Below the pieces are notes generated by a model. It was not told where the DNA came from and did not search any database. It worked only from the letters and a program-made list of their open reading frames with translations. Positions 22,705-33,225 of a stretch of DNA of 64,000 nt are shown piece by piece. Each line of letters begins with the position of its first letter. Position 1 is the first letter of the stretch. Location: positions 5,149,296 through 5,213,295 of the forward strand of contig NOKP01000001.1 in NCBI GenBank assembly GCA_002682825.1, in the 5' to 3' direction. A program made the position numbers and the translations under genes. This stretch comes from Neonectria sp. B-13. Taxonomy: Eukaryota; Ascomycota; Sordariomycetes; Hypocreales; Nectriaceae.

Positions 22705-25034
22705 CTAGTTGAAATCTGCAGTACCCTGCGCGTTCGGGTCGGGCTCTCCATGAGCCTCGTAGAATTGTAGGAACCGAGCCTCGGCCCTCGTCCTGCTCGC
22801 TTCGTCCAGTTCACCCTGGGCGACACCATTCTCCTTGGCACTGTCACCGCCCTTCGACAGCTTGGCAACTGATGGGGGACTAGAAATCCAATTAGCACAC
22901 TGTCTTTTTGCCTCAGATGCGGGATTGTACTTACCCAAAGAGTTCTCGATCCACCTGCAAGAACACCTTCATGGCGTCCTTATCACCGCGCTGAATCAGG
23001 TAGTTCAGGTACACCTGCGCTAACTCCTTCTTGGCATATGCTGAGAGGTGGCTGCGCTCTCGAAGTTCATCAAAGACTTGCTTCACTCGTTCGCCCTGCT
23101 GTGACTCCGCTTCGAGGTTTGTCGGCTGCTCCAGTTCAAATTGGAACCATCGGTCCCAGAACAGTCGGCTGTCTGCGTACCACTGCACGTTCTTAAGGAA
23201 CACGGCTCGAGCCTCTTCGACTGATCCCTTGGCCTTCCACAGGAGATGAGCCCACTCTGCCACCAACGCGGCCTTGGTATAGATGTCCACGGTGGGAGCA
23301 TCAATATGGTCCTTGTAAACTTGAATGGCAGCCTCGATGCCATTCTGCCTTCGCTCGACATTAGCCCAAGACACAATGACCTCGACGCAGTCGGGAACCT
23401 TGAGCAGGATGGCGGCGTGGATGTCTAGGGCGATCTGAGGTCGGCCGGTGCTCTCTTCAAAGTACGCCCACTGCATCCGAATGCCCGGTCGACTCACGGG
23501 GACAAACATTATCGAGGCCCGCAGGTAGATGTTTCGGACCTCCTCCTCCTTCCCAGCTTGTCCTGACATCCATCGAGCATATCGGAACCAAAACTCGTCG
23601 TAGAAGGCGCAGGTGACGACACACCGCTCGTACAGGGCCACGATTCGTCCGTAGTCGCCCTCGGTTTCCTCGAAATCCAGATACTTGCGCCAGTTGACAA
23701 GCTGGGAATGCTCCAGTGGCGTGACATGGAAGTACGGTCGCTTGACCTCCGATTCGTACGTCCAGCGCTTCGAAACCTCATTCTGGGTCGCTGTGAACAC
23801 CTCATAGTACAAATTATCAATCTTGCCTCGAATTTCCCGCTCAATCTCCAGCTCTGGCTTTTGCGCTCCGCCGTAAGCCAAGGCTTCCGCCTCAACCTCA
23901 GACTTGAATCCCGCCAAGACGTCGGCGGACACTACTTCAGTCATGGGGCGGCTGTGCGAAAGGGATCGGAATCGCTCGTAGTATCGGGCGTACTGGTGCA
24001 TGGGGATGCGGATGACACGGGCGTGGATGGCGTAGATGCGGTCCTGGGCTTCCTGACGCTCCTCGTACTCGATGTACTTGTCCCAAAAAGGGTGAGCCAA
24101 GAAATCCAAGCCAACCAAAGTTGAGCCGCGCTCAAAGAGTCTAATCAATCAGGTTAGAGAAAACTCCACCACTCAAGGGTCGGGTCGGGGCAGAGGGACG
24201 GAGAGGATCAGTACAGAGGGGAAAATGGTTGTGCAAGTGTGTAGCAAAACCGAGATCAAGTTCCTCCCAGCAGGGACGTATGTTGCGCCACGGCAAATTG
24301 AGGTTTGGAACGAGCACGGATAACATCAACAGAGCCTGGCAGAGAGCGTGAGAGAGCATCCCGTGATAGGGGCTACTACAGGCATATCTCACCATGCGAC
24401 AATGTTGAAAGTGAAGTGTGTAAAGCCATCGAGATGTGTCGACCGAGGCGGTGCCGGTCAGGTGGGATACTGCGCCGACAGGCATGTTAAGGGGAGGGGA
24501 AGGAAATCATCCAAACAAGACTTACTCTCTGACGAGGTGTGGGTCATGGGTTGTCTCCATCTTGAAGGAGCAGTAATCCGTCCACAAGTCGACAGAATTG
24601 GTAATACTGGCGCATCCTCGTTCATAGACCTAGTCGTCCATCAGCAAAGCGCATCCCGCGTGCAACCAAAACCACTCACCATCTCAGCTGACTCGGGCCC
24701 AGCAATGTTGAACTCCATATCGGCGTACTTCTTCCAGTAGCCGAATAGGAGGGGGAACTTGAAGAGAAATCTGTCGTAGGCGTCGCGGAATGTCGCGAGG
24801 GCCTGCGGGCTGGAGTTGCGGTTCAAGCCGCCTTCGAGCGTTTCGCAAGCTTTGATGAGGCTTTCCCAGTTTTCGAAGTTGTCAGGGTCGGTTTCCTATT
24901 GCGAAAAGATGGTTAGTCGAGAGGAGAGGGCACAGGAAGCGTTGGAGTTCTTCTAGACATACCACCTCGGCATTGTGCTTTCGCACAGTCGCGTACTCCT
25001 CGTCGGAGCCGCCATAGTGGCCGAAGTCACTCAT
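22705..25034 (-). CDS. PRP39: pre-mRNA splicing factor Prp39 (HAT-repeat protein)
   Basis: U1 snRNP-associated scaffold required for 5' splice-site recognition. Exons are 25034-24963, 24895-24680, 24629-24526, 24140-22935 and 22879-22705. Phases close to 590 aa. The protein is built almost entirely of HAT (half-a-TPR) repeats: recurring W-x-x-Y/W-x-x-x-E patterns such as NFENWESLIKACE, FWDKYIEYEERQ, NWRKYLDFEE and FWFRYARW, plus LFWDRWFQFELEQP. The N-terminus is short and acidic and starts MSDFGHYGGSDEEY. Intron 3 is unusually long for this locus (385 nt, against 50-67 nt for the others). The C-terminal exon is Lys/Glu-rich and low in structure. The Prp39 assignment rests on HAT organisation and overall sequence character. 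The related Prp42 is the main alternative but is absent from most filamentous fungi. Confidence 0.88.
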
Positions 25035-26823
25035 GTCGTCGAAAAAGCCGGAGCAGTGTGTCGCGTGCAGTAATTGATCAGAAACAGGTAGTGCGCACGT
25101 GGCTAGGATGATGGCTAAGGGTGCTTGGAGATAAAGAAGCTGACGAGACTGCTGATGGAGGCTCCAGGCTGAAGATCGCGAGTGAAGGGGCTGGTGGTTC
25201 GCGCGCTGCTTGACGGGCGGGTCATTTTCGGAACGGTACCTATTCGTGATGTACTTCAGCCGCTCCTGCTGCACGTGTGTCGCGCCAACCCCAGCCAGTA
25301 ATATCCTTATCCGGTTAGCAAGGCTGCAGCTGATGGCTGATGCTACCAGGGCCACAAGTCGCCTCACCTTTCTGCAGCTCGGCAGCTCCCTGCGGCCGGG
25401 GCAACTATTTGCCGGCTTCCGGTGACTAAGCTTTTTTTTCGAGCAGCGATAGATATTTTCTCGACGGCCGTGGAGTGCTGAAGACTTTTTCTTTTATAAC
25501 ATATGGCTAATGATGATTCTCCCAAATATTATGATAGGAAGAGAATGAACGCTCTCTCAATAGAGAGAGCATGATCTCAATATCGAATCTGAAGCCTCTT
25601 CAACCACTTCTTATTGTGTCTTTTTTATTGTTTCTTAGGTAGTCACTCCGCCTTGGAATGTCTCGATCCGGGCACCGGAAGGTTCTGCCTACGAAGGACC
25701 TGGGTTGCTCAATCCGGGCTGCCACCGGCTAAGCCTTGTGGCAATCAGCATTGCCGAGCGTAGTTCACGGTGCCATGCTGTTCTCTGCTTGGTTTTGCTT
25801 GGAAGAATCAACAAATAGCTTGGTGGGATATCCCCTGCTTTGATGTCGTGGTGGTTATTTGGGTCCACGTCATGTTGGACCTAAGCCTCACCCAATCTTC
25901 GTAGATAGTCACTCATCAAGTCCATGACGTGCAGCCGACACAGTGTCCGTGTTATTGCATGAAGCGCAACATCTGCCGTACACACCCAAGCCAGACGCAA
26001 CACGCTTCTTTCTATGATTGCTCCCAGTCGAGACTGAGAGTCTCGTCGGAAAGGATCCCATGGGAAGCACCTACCTTGCACCGAAACAAATGGTTGGTCT
26101 CTTGGTGCTCGACAAGTAGATGAACGCGTGTATCATACCACTCCACTAGTAAAACTTCAAATCCTAGCGCAAACGTGAAGGTGAAGATATGACCATGGCA
26201 GGGTAAGTTGGGTGGTTTCTTTACCTAAAGTGGACCCTGGCTACCCGGTGGTTGATGAGGCGAACTTCAAGCCCCCACACCTCCTGTCAGAGACATGGTA
26301 TTATAGCATATACATTTATTACCTCTATCCCTCTTCCGGGTCTTTAGTGTGCAATTATCTTAAGTGGTACCTGTAAAAGTAAGAGAAAGAAAAGTAGGAG
26401 ATATGTTCGCTATTGTTGATTCATTAACATACGCAACCAGCTAACGTCTATGGTCCAGGACTCTCATCTGGAGTTGAAGCTGTATTTACGATCTGGGACC
26501 ACACGTGTCTCGGTCCTCGCCCGTCCTTGCAGTGGGTAACAGAGCGATGCCCACGGAACGCCCGCCTGAATTGGACTGCAGCTAAAGCGAAGTCAAACCG
26601 CACAGGGACGGCTATAGACTTTGACATCAGAAGCGTTGAATGCGCTAAGAAGTTCGCGCTGTACGAGCTTTTCCAGTCTTATGGAGTTCTGGCGGACGAC
26701 GATGACAAAGGACGATATGCATCCATGAGCGTTGAACTTCCTCCCGGCTGTGTCGTGCACTCTACCGTTCAGTTCATGTGTTATCTCGGACTGTGTCAGC
26801 TCAACCCAGGCTTCGGAAATAGG
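25035..26823. other. gene-free interval upstream of PRP39
   Basis: Contains the PRP39 leader and promoter, then an AT-rich stretch around 25430-25650 and unassigned sequence. A 117-codon plus-strand ORF (26527-26877) and a 126-codon antisense ORF (26593-26970) overlap. Neither has a recognisable motif. Confidence 0.45.
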
Positions 26824-27527
26824 AGCACCAAAAACTTGTTTCACAACAGCTCCAGGCAACTGAGGTTCGGGAATTAGACCAGTCGTCAAATTTTGGGCCA
26901 TTTCTGAACAGTCAGCGGCTCTCCAACGCACCAAGGCTTTTCGCTCTGGATCTCGAAGGACATCTCTCAAGAAAGCCGCCTGTGGTCGAGCAGGCCGCCG
27001 CGGTCAACATCGATTTGATGAGCAGTGAGAGCGATTAGATCATGTTCAATGTCAACATCCACAATCCTCGAGTTGTCAACGACGAGAAAGATTTCCAGGA
27101 AGTCAAACACGACGACTTTGGCCAGAATCACCTCAAATTTGGGACCCGCGATTATTGGCTATACAACAAGGAGACCTTATCGGGAGAACTGGTTGATCCT
27201 GTCGAAGCGGCAGCATCCATTATGAAGAGTGGCATCACATGCCATGACTGTATCATAGTCTGGCGTAAACATTGCGCGGATGTTTGTGTGTTGGGGCACC
27301 TGCTCTCGCAGGCCAGTATCCAGGGAATTATGCCTCCGGATGACCATGTTATCCGACTTCCTTATCTGTTTCTGCACAACCTTGACTTTCCTAGGGGTGT
27401 GACATGTGCTCTCAAGTTCTTGTTCAGCGTCATCTTCCCGACGCATCCCCTGCGGTTGAGTCATAATGATACCTTGATTGACAGCAAGAAGGCTGCCACT
27501 ATAGCTCTATTGGCAGATAAGTTATGA
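26824..27527 (+). pseudogene. exonuclease-like (DEDD/RNase H fold, Gfd2-type) ORF interrupted by a stop
   Basis: A single frame is open from about 26824 to 27527 apart from one TAG at 27037-27039. The upstream part contains FALDLEGHL, which fits the Asp/Glu motif of DEDD exonucleases. The downstream part (ATG at 27042, 161 codons) contains HNPRVVNDEKDF, then CVLGHLLSQ and a terminal LSHNDTLIDSKKAATIAL, matching the order of the GH and HN...D motifs in fungal Gfd2-like proteins. The match is by eye and weak. The in-frame stop, lack of a good start and absence of obvious introns suggest a decayed copy. A short functional protein from 27042 is the alternative. Confidence 0.35.
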
Positions 27528-28077
27528 AACGGCGATAGCACGGCGGAGATCATGGGCCTGGGGCTCCAACGTCTGCCTCACACATCTCGTCGAGTTGTAA
27601 CCAGACGATTAGCCATGCAAGGTCGCTCGCGGAAACTGCAGCGCAAGTGGGCACGATGTAGCTATAGGGGAAACCCATCACGTCTGATCTTTTAGGGCCT
27701 ATAATTACTGCGCATCGTATATATATGGTCAATTGTTCTTCTTTCCATTGAAATGCACGTTCCTGCATGCCGTCATTTAAGACTAGTACGACCGTCTTGA
27801 ACAGTGAGAATTGTGCCACGGGTGGAGACCGTCGTGATCGTAATGAGGATGGGATGGAATTCGGATGCCGCTGCTCTGGGAGCTGCTTTCGTTCCTCATT
27901 TCCCTCCATTAGACCAAAGGCATATACACAAATACAAGATATTTATATAGTTTTTAGAGAAAATGGAAGACTGGTTTCCAACGAAAGATAGGGAGATCGA
28001 TCGATGGGATAATGTGATAATGCGTTGTTAAAAAAGTGAAAGAAACAGATTACAAAAAGATTGTATCAAAAAACGTC
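27528..28077. other. interval between the interrupted ORF and the U6 gene
   Basis: No supported gene. It becomes A-rich on the plus strand toward 28078, which is downstream of U6 on its own strand. Confidence 0.5.
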
Positions 28078-28085
28078 AAAAAAAA
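28078..28085 (-). terminator. Pol III terminator of U6
   Basis: A run of eight T on the minus strand directly follows the conserved U6 3' end. Confidence 0.85.
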
Positions 28086-28236
28086 TTGTAAGCTTCTCTT
28101 TGATTGAGCGTGTCATCCTTAGTGCAGGGGCCATGCTAATCTTCTCTCTGGTTGGGATGTTAGTGGGTTGTTTCGAACTCATGACTTTGGGGATAAACTC
28201 ACGTATCGTTTCAATAGACCAAATGTTCCGAAGAAC
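28083..28236 (-). ncRNA. U6: U6 spliceosomal snRNA with an internal mRNA-type intron
   Basis: Catalytic RNA of the spliceosome. On the minus strand, exon 1 (28236-28203, 34 nt) begins GTTCTTCGGAACATTTGG and ends GAAACGATAC. Exon 2 (28147 to about 28083) begins AGAGAAGATTAGCATGG, continues CCCCTGCACTAAGGATGACA and ends near GAGAAGCTTACAA before the T run. Joined, they give about 99 nt with an intact ACAGAGA box, AGC triad and downstream internal stem-loop sequence, matching the universally conserved U6 core. The 55-nt insert (28202-28148) starts GTGAGT, contains CACTAACAT and ends CCAG. A TATA element and T-run terminator mark a Pol III gene. The exact 5' and 3' ends are inferred from family conservation. 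Confidence 0.95.
28148..28202 (-). other. spliceosomal-type intron inside U6 snRNA, containing a B-box-like element
   Basis: A 55-nt sequence with donor GTGAGT, branch site CACTAACAT (28165-28157) and acceptor CAG interrupts the U6 RNA between AC and AGAGA of the ACAGAGA box. Its middle carries GTTCGAAAC (28178-28170), close to the Pol III B-box consensus GGTTCGANTCC. In fission yeast the U6 intron is also known to carry a B box, so a promoter role is plausible here by analogy. Confidence 0.9.
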
Positions 28237-28259
28237 GAAATAAGTACCTGAAGTTTTGA

Positions 28260-28267
28260 CTTATATA
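28260..28267 (-). promoter_or_regulatory. TATA box of the U6 gene
   Basis: TATATAAG on the minus strand starts 31 nt upstream of the inferred U6 first base. This is the spacing expected for Pol III transcription of U6. Confidence 0.85.
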
Positions 28268-29042
28268 CCTACCATGCTCTGGGCTTGTGGGGAACACATG
28301 TCCCCGCCTTTATTAGCCAATCAATTCAGGTGACTGGCGCACAGATATTCCGTGGCCCATCTCTACTTTTTACCAATCAACATTCAGTCGCCACTTCAGT
28401 CGCGATGTCTTTGCCTAAGTACGCTTCTGGCAACCATTGATTACCTCCTGCGGGTACTCTTCTCAAGAGAAAATTCCTGTCATTCTGAATGCTCTTGAGG
28501 GTGGTATAGATGGTGTCCTGAGACAATCCAGTAATTAGCTTCAGGATCACCTTATTGCTTTCACCCGCGCCCGCGTCCGCGGTTTCGCAACCGCCAAAAA
28601 ACGGATCTAACAAGCACAAGACTAATCACTGGGAGAGCTTGCTTGTTAACTTGCTCGGCAGACCATAAACGTCCGTCTCCGTCAGTCAACTTCTTAGACG
28701 GTGGATATCGCCCCGATAGCCTGGCCATAATTAGCAGTTGTGGAGCCCTGTCCCAAAATCGCCCAGCCAGCGCAGCAACGTCATGCTCAGTGGGCAGGGA
28801 TCATCTCCAGCGACCTCCAAGCCCTGAGCCCAAAGCTCCCATCCCAACGTCAAACGATCAATCCGTGTCCCAGTCGCATCCACCCGCAAGCAGACTGTTT
28901 CTCGCTCCTTTCCCACGCGCCAATAGATGACCATGGGCTAGCAGAGCCGCTGTTGCTTCCTCGCAATCGCTCCGTCGCAGCCTAACCCGCCGCCCATGTC
29001 CCGCTCATCTCCATCAACCTCCACCTTCATATCCATACCATC
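28268..29042. other. divergent upstream region of U6 and the inositol phosphatase gene
   Basis: Holds upstream sequence for both genes. A minus-strand ORF of 80 codons (28377-28619) has no recognisable feature and I do not call it. Confidence 0.5.
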
Positions 29043-32000
29043 ATGGACCATACCGCAGCTTCGATGGGCTCCCAAGGCCTCGCCCCCGAGCAGTCATGCG
29101 AACTCTACATTCGCGACTATCCTCACCGATCTATAGCAATCGTCTCCTCCTCGCATGCCCTGATCCTACGATACACTGCCTCAACCAGTGAAGCCATTGC
29201 CAACGGCTCGCTTACATCTGTCGTCGCCTCCGCCAGGCCCCGCGGGAACGGCGGAGAGTCGCTCGTCTCCAAGTGCATGGTCGAATTCGCACCCGTTTCG
29301 AAACACCTGTTACAAGACTATCGCCGCCTGACCCACCGACCGATTTATGGAACGCTGGGGTTGATTGCCGTCAACGGCGAGGTCTTCATCTCCGTCATCA
29401 CACACGCCTCCAGAGCGGCCACCGTTCGACCAGGGGAGACAGTCGAGCGTATTGCCGGCGTGGCTTTTTACTGCTTGAGCAGCGCCGATTACGACGATGT
29501 CGTGCCCCTCGAATCCCTAGAGCCCGAATTCTCCGATGCTGCATCTGTCCACACCCAGTCGTCCCCCTATGGCCAAGGCCTAAGTCGAAGGGAAGTGGCC
29601 GTGGAGCATCCCTGTCATGACCTGCGCAGCCTCCTTAGCAATGGATCATTTTACTACAGCACAGACTTTGATGTCACCAACAGAGTACAGGACAGGTTCG
29701 TGGAGGCTTCATTGTCCTCGATTGCAAAATACTAACCAGTAGCAGGCCGATAAACACCAACTCTTTCGAGATCGACAACTTCGACGACGTGTTCCTATGG
29801 AACTCCTTTATGATTAGTCCCCTCGTACAGTTCCGCTCGCGGCTAATGCCACATGAACGAGAAGCGCTTGATGCCTCCCGAATTCTCACATCGGCGATTC
29901 GAGGCTTCTGTAAGACAATGACCATTCCACAAAGCTCTTCACCACTCAAGGTATCCAAAACCGGGATGCCTTCATATATGACCCTCATCTCGCGACTCTC
30001 CTGTAGAAGAGCAGGAACCCGCTTCAACGCTCGTGGTATCGACGACGACGGCCATGTGGCCAACTTCGTCGAGTCGGAGACTACCTTCTGGAGCCCAGCG
30101 GGAACCCTGTTCTCGTATGCCCAGGTCCGAGGTTCTGTTCCCGTTTTCTGGGAACAGGCAGCAGATCTGATACCAGGACGCCAAAAGATTACCGTCACTC
30201 GTTCTCCGGATGGCACCCAGCCAGCCTTTAACAAGCATTTCGAGGAACTTGAGCAAACATACGGTGCGGTCCACATCATCAATCTTCTCAGTGAATCCAA
30301 GCCGGGAGAGGTCGAACTCAGCACTCTGTATAGAAACGGGGTCCGACATAGCCCGCTGAGTAGACCAGGTCCAGACGGCTCCTGGGACCATTCACTTCTG
30401 CGCGAAACCCACTACGATTTCCATGCCGAGACCAAAGGTCCTGCCGGGTACGAGGCGGCGCGAGAAATTCGGAGATATATCGAGGATTCGACGGACGGCT
30501 TTGCATATTTCCTGTCGGAGGAAACCAACGATACCAGCGAGTTGTCCCTCCATGGATCATCGCACCATCGGTTGGTGGTGGTTCTCCAGCAAGAAGGCGT
30601 CTTCAGAACCAACTGTCTTGATTGCCTTGACCGAACAAACCTCATCCAGACTCTCATCTCGCAAATGGCTGTGGAGGCATTCCTTGGGCACAGGGGCGAG
30701 TTTGCAGCATCTGATTTCTGGATGAGGCACTCTAGTCTCTGGGCAGACAACGGCGACTCGCTTTCCAAGATCTACGCTGGAACTGGCGCCTTAAAGTCGT
30801 CGTTCACTCGCCACGGAAAAATGTCCCTGTCGGGAGCGGTAGCTGACGTGCGCAAGTCTGTCCAACGTATTTACCACAATAACTTCCTTGACCCTTCTCG
30901 ACAAATCACAATCGACATGCTGTTGGGTCGGCTTGTTGGGCAGGCCCCCGTTCACCTCTTCGACCCCATCAGCGACTTTGTGTCAGTCGAGCTGGCCAAG
31001 CGAAGTGCCGAGTTCTCGTCAAGAACCAGCATAAACATGTGGGTGGGGACGTTCAACCTCAATGGGCGGACCGACGGTGTCGACCACGATCTATCGCCGT
31101 GGCTTTTCCCACAGTCCATGGGGGATGCCCAGCCAGAGATATACGTGGTCGGGTTCCAAGAGATCGTCGAGCTCAGCCCACAGCAAATTATGAACAGCGA
31201 TCCCACTCGGAAACACATGTGGGAGACGGCTGTCAAAGGCAATTTGAACGAGCGACAGAAGCGACTAGGGGGCGAAAAGTACGTGTTGCTACGGAGCGGG
31301 CAGCTAGTTGGCGCAGCGCTTTGCATCTTTGTCAAGACGTCGGCTCTGGCCAACATTAAGAACGTCGAGGGCAGCGTCAAGAAAACGGGAATGTCTGGAA
31401 TGGCCGGGAACAAGGGAGCGGTTGCAATTCGGTTTGACTACGCCAACACCCATATATGTTTTGTCACGGCACACTTGGCAGCTGGGTTTGCAAACTACGA
31501 TGAACGAAATCGGGATTATGCGACAATCCACCATGGGCTGCGGTTCCAGAGAAACCGGAGCATCGACGATCATGGTAAGTCATGTTCCCATGAAGGGCGT
31601 CTTCTAGTCATGACGCTGTCATCGTTTGTGCCTGCTAACTCAACACAGATGCTGTTGTATGGTTGGGTGACTTCAATTACCGTATTGGCTTGGGTCTCGA
31701 CACGGCGCGAGGTCTCGTCAAGAAGCGTGAATACGGAATCTTGTACGAGAATGACCAGTTGAACTTGCAGATGGTGGCCGGGCTGTCGTTTCCCTTTTAC
31801 TCGGAGGCTCGCATCACATTTGCGCCAACGTACAAGTTTGATATTGGCACCGACGATTACGACACATCGTGAGTCTAACCTACCTACGCGCTGTCTGATT
31901 GGTCGAAGCGATAGCTAACATAGTGATTCAGTGAGAAAGCCCGCATCCCGGCTTGGACAGATCGAATTCTACGGAAAGGATCCAACCTCAGACAGGTATT

Positions 32001-33225
32001 GTACGACTCGGCGCCTCTCAAGTTCTCGGATCATCGGCCCGTGCATGCTCTCTTCGAGTGTACAGTGAGCCTGGTTGATGAAGCACTGCGGGAGTCAATC
32101 AGCCAAGACCTGTATCGACGGCGGAAAGCCGACGTTGGAGATTCAATCGCACACCTGGGCGGTGGTGACGACAGCGAAGACGAAGACCTCATCGGCTACG
32201 ATTCTGTCGAGCCTGGTCTTCCACCGGCGAGCTCAGACCGTCAGAAATGGTGGCTCGACAACAAGCAGCCTGCCCGAGCTGCGGTCCCCGTCCCTAAGGA
32301 TCGGAGCGGGCAGTCGATGGGCCTCAACCCCAGTCGTCCGTCCAACCCGTTTGGCCTGACAGAGGAACAGGACTGGATCTCAATCCCCAGGTCGTCATCC
32401 AAGGCTTCTCTCTCGAGTATGTCGAGTTCTCCGTTTGAAAAGGTCATGCTTCCGCATGCCATGGGGGCGTCCGCCTCGAGCATTCCGCCCCGGAAATTAC
32501 CTCCTCCGTTCGACCCGGCGGCCGCTCTCCCCGCCAAGGTCGGGCGGATGGCCGTTGGCGACGATTACGGACCCGGGAGTCGGGGCGAGACTCCACCACC
32601 TCCGCCGCCTCGGCGTCAGACGGGGGGTCTGGGGCTCCCGGCGACGGCCGTGCCTGGGCTTAATAGGACGTATACCCAGCCGTTGCAAGTGCCACTCCGA
32701 CCCACGTCGGCTGCTTCACACACCTCACATTCATCACACAGCGTCAGAGGTGGAAAATCCCCGCCACCCATTGCAAAGAAGCCGGCTCATCTCGCTACGA
32801 TATCGCCCTCAGCGAGCCCGGTAATCAACTACGGTCCCATGGACGACGATGACTTCCGGCCGCCGCTGCCCACACGCGCCTCCACGGCGGGTCCGTCGGG
32901 CGACACGTCGCCGTACGGGCAGGTGTTGGCGCCTACGCGGGCGAGGAAGCCGGTCGCACTACCGAAACCTGGGATGAATGGTTTGGGAGCCAAGACACCG
33001 GGGGCACCCATCGGAGCGGTGGGATTGCCCGGGATGACGGGTGGTAACACTCGGCCGCTGGTCGCGGCCCGACGGGCGCCAGCACCGCAAGCGCAGCATA
33101 TGCATAGCAATGGCAACGGCAACGGTAGCGGCAGCGGCAGCGGCAATGTGGACTTGCTAGACTCGCTGGATGAGAGCCAGGAGGTGGGTGGGTGGGAGAC
33201 GTTGAAGCCGAGCACGAGGGCGTGA
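29043..33225 (+). CDS. synaptojanin-type polyphosphoinositide phosphatase (Sac1 + 5-phosphatase domains)
   Basis: Dephosphorylates phosphoinositides at membranes and acts in endocytosis and actin organisation; related to yeast Inp52/Inp53. Exons are 29043-29695, 29746-31574, 31649-31868 and 31932-33225, giving 1331 aa with all phases consistent. The N-terminal Sac1 domain (about 60-540) has an intact CX5R loop in NCLDCLDRTN (C508, R514), so unlike yeast Inp51 it should be active. The inositol 5-phosphatase domain begins near 647 (MWVGTFNLNG) and contains GLQ-equivalent GFQEIVE, WLGDFNYR (D835, N837), PAWTDRIL (907-914) and SDHRPVHALFE. The C-terminal about 380 residues are disordered and proline-rich (a PPPPPP run followed by RR; APTRARKP), suited to SH3 partners, and include a short Asn/Gly/Ser repeat. 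The gene starts about 800 bp from U6 on the opposite strand. Confidence 0.95.

Noticed and set aside
28377..28619. 80-codon minus-strand ORF upstream of U6
   Set aside because: No recognisable motif and no supporting context; may be chance.
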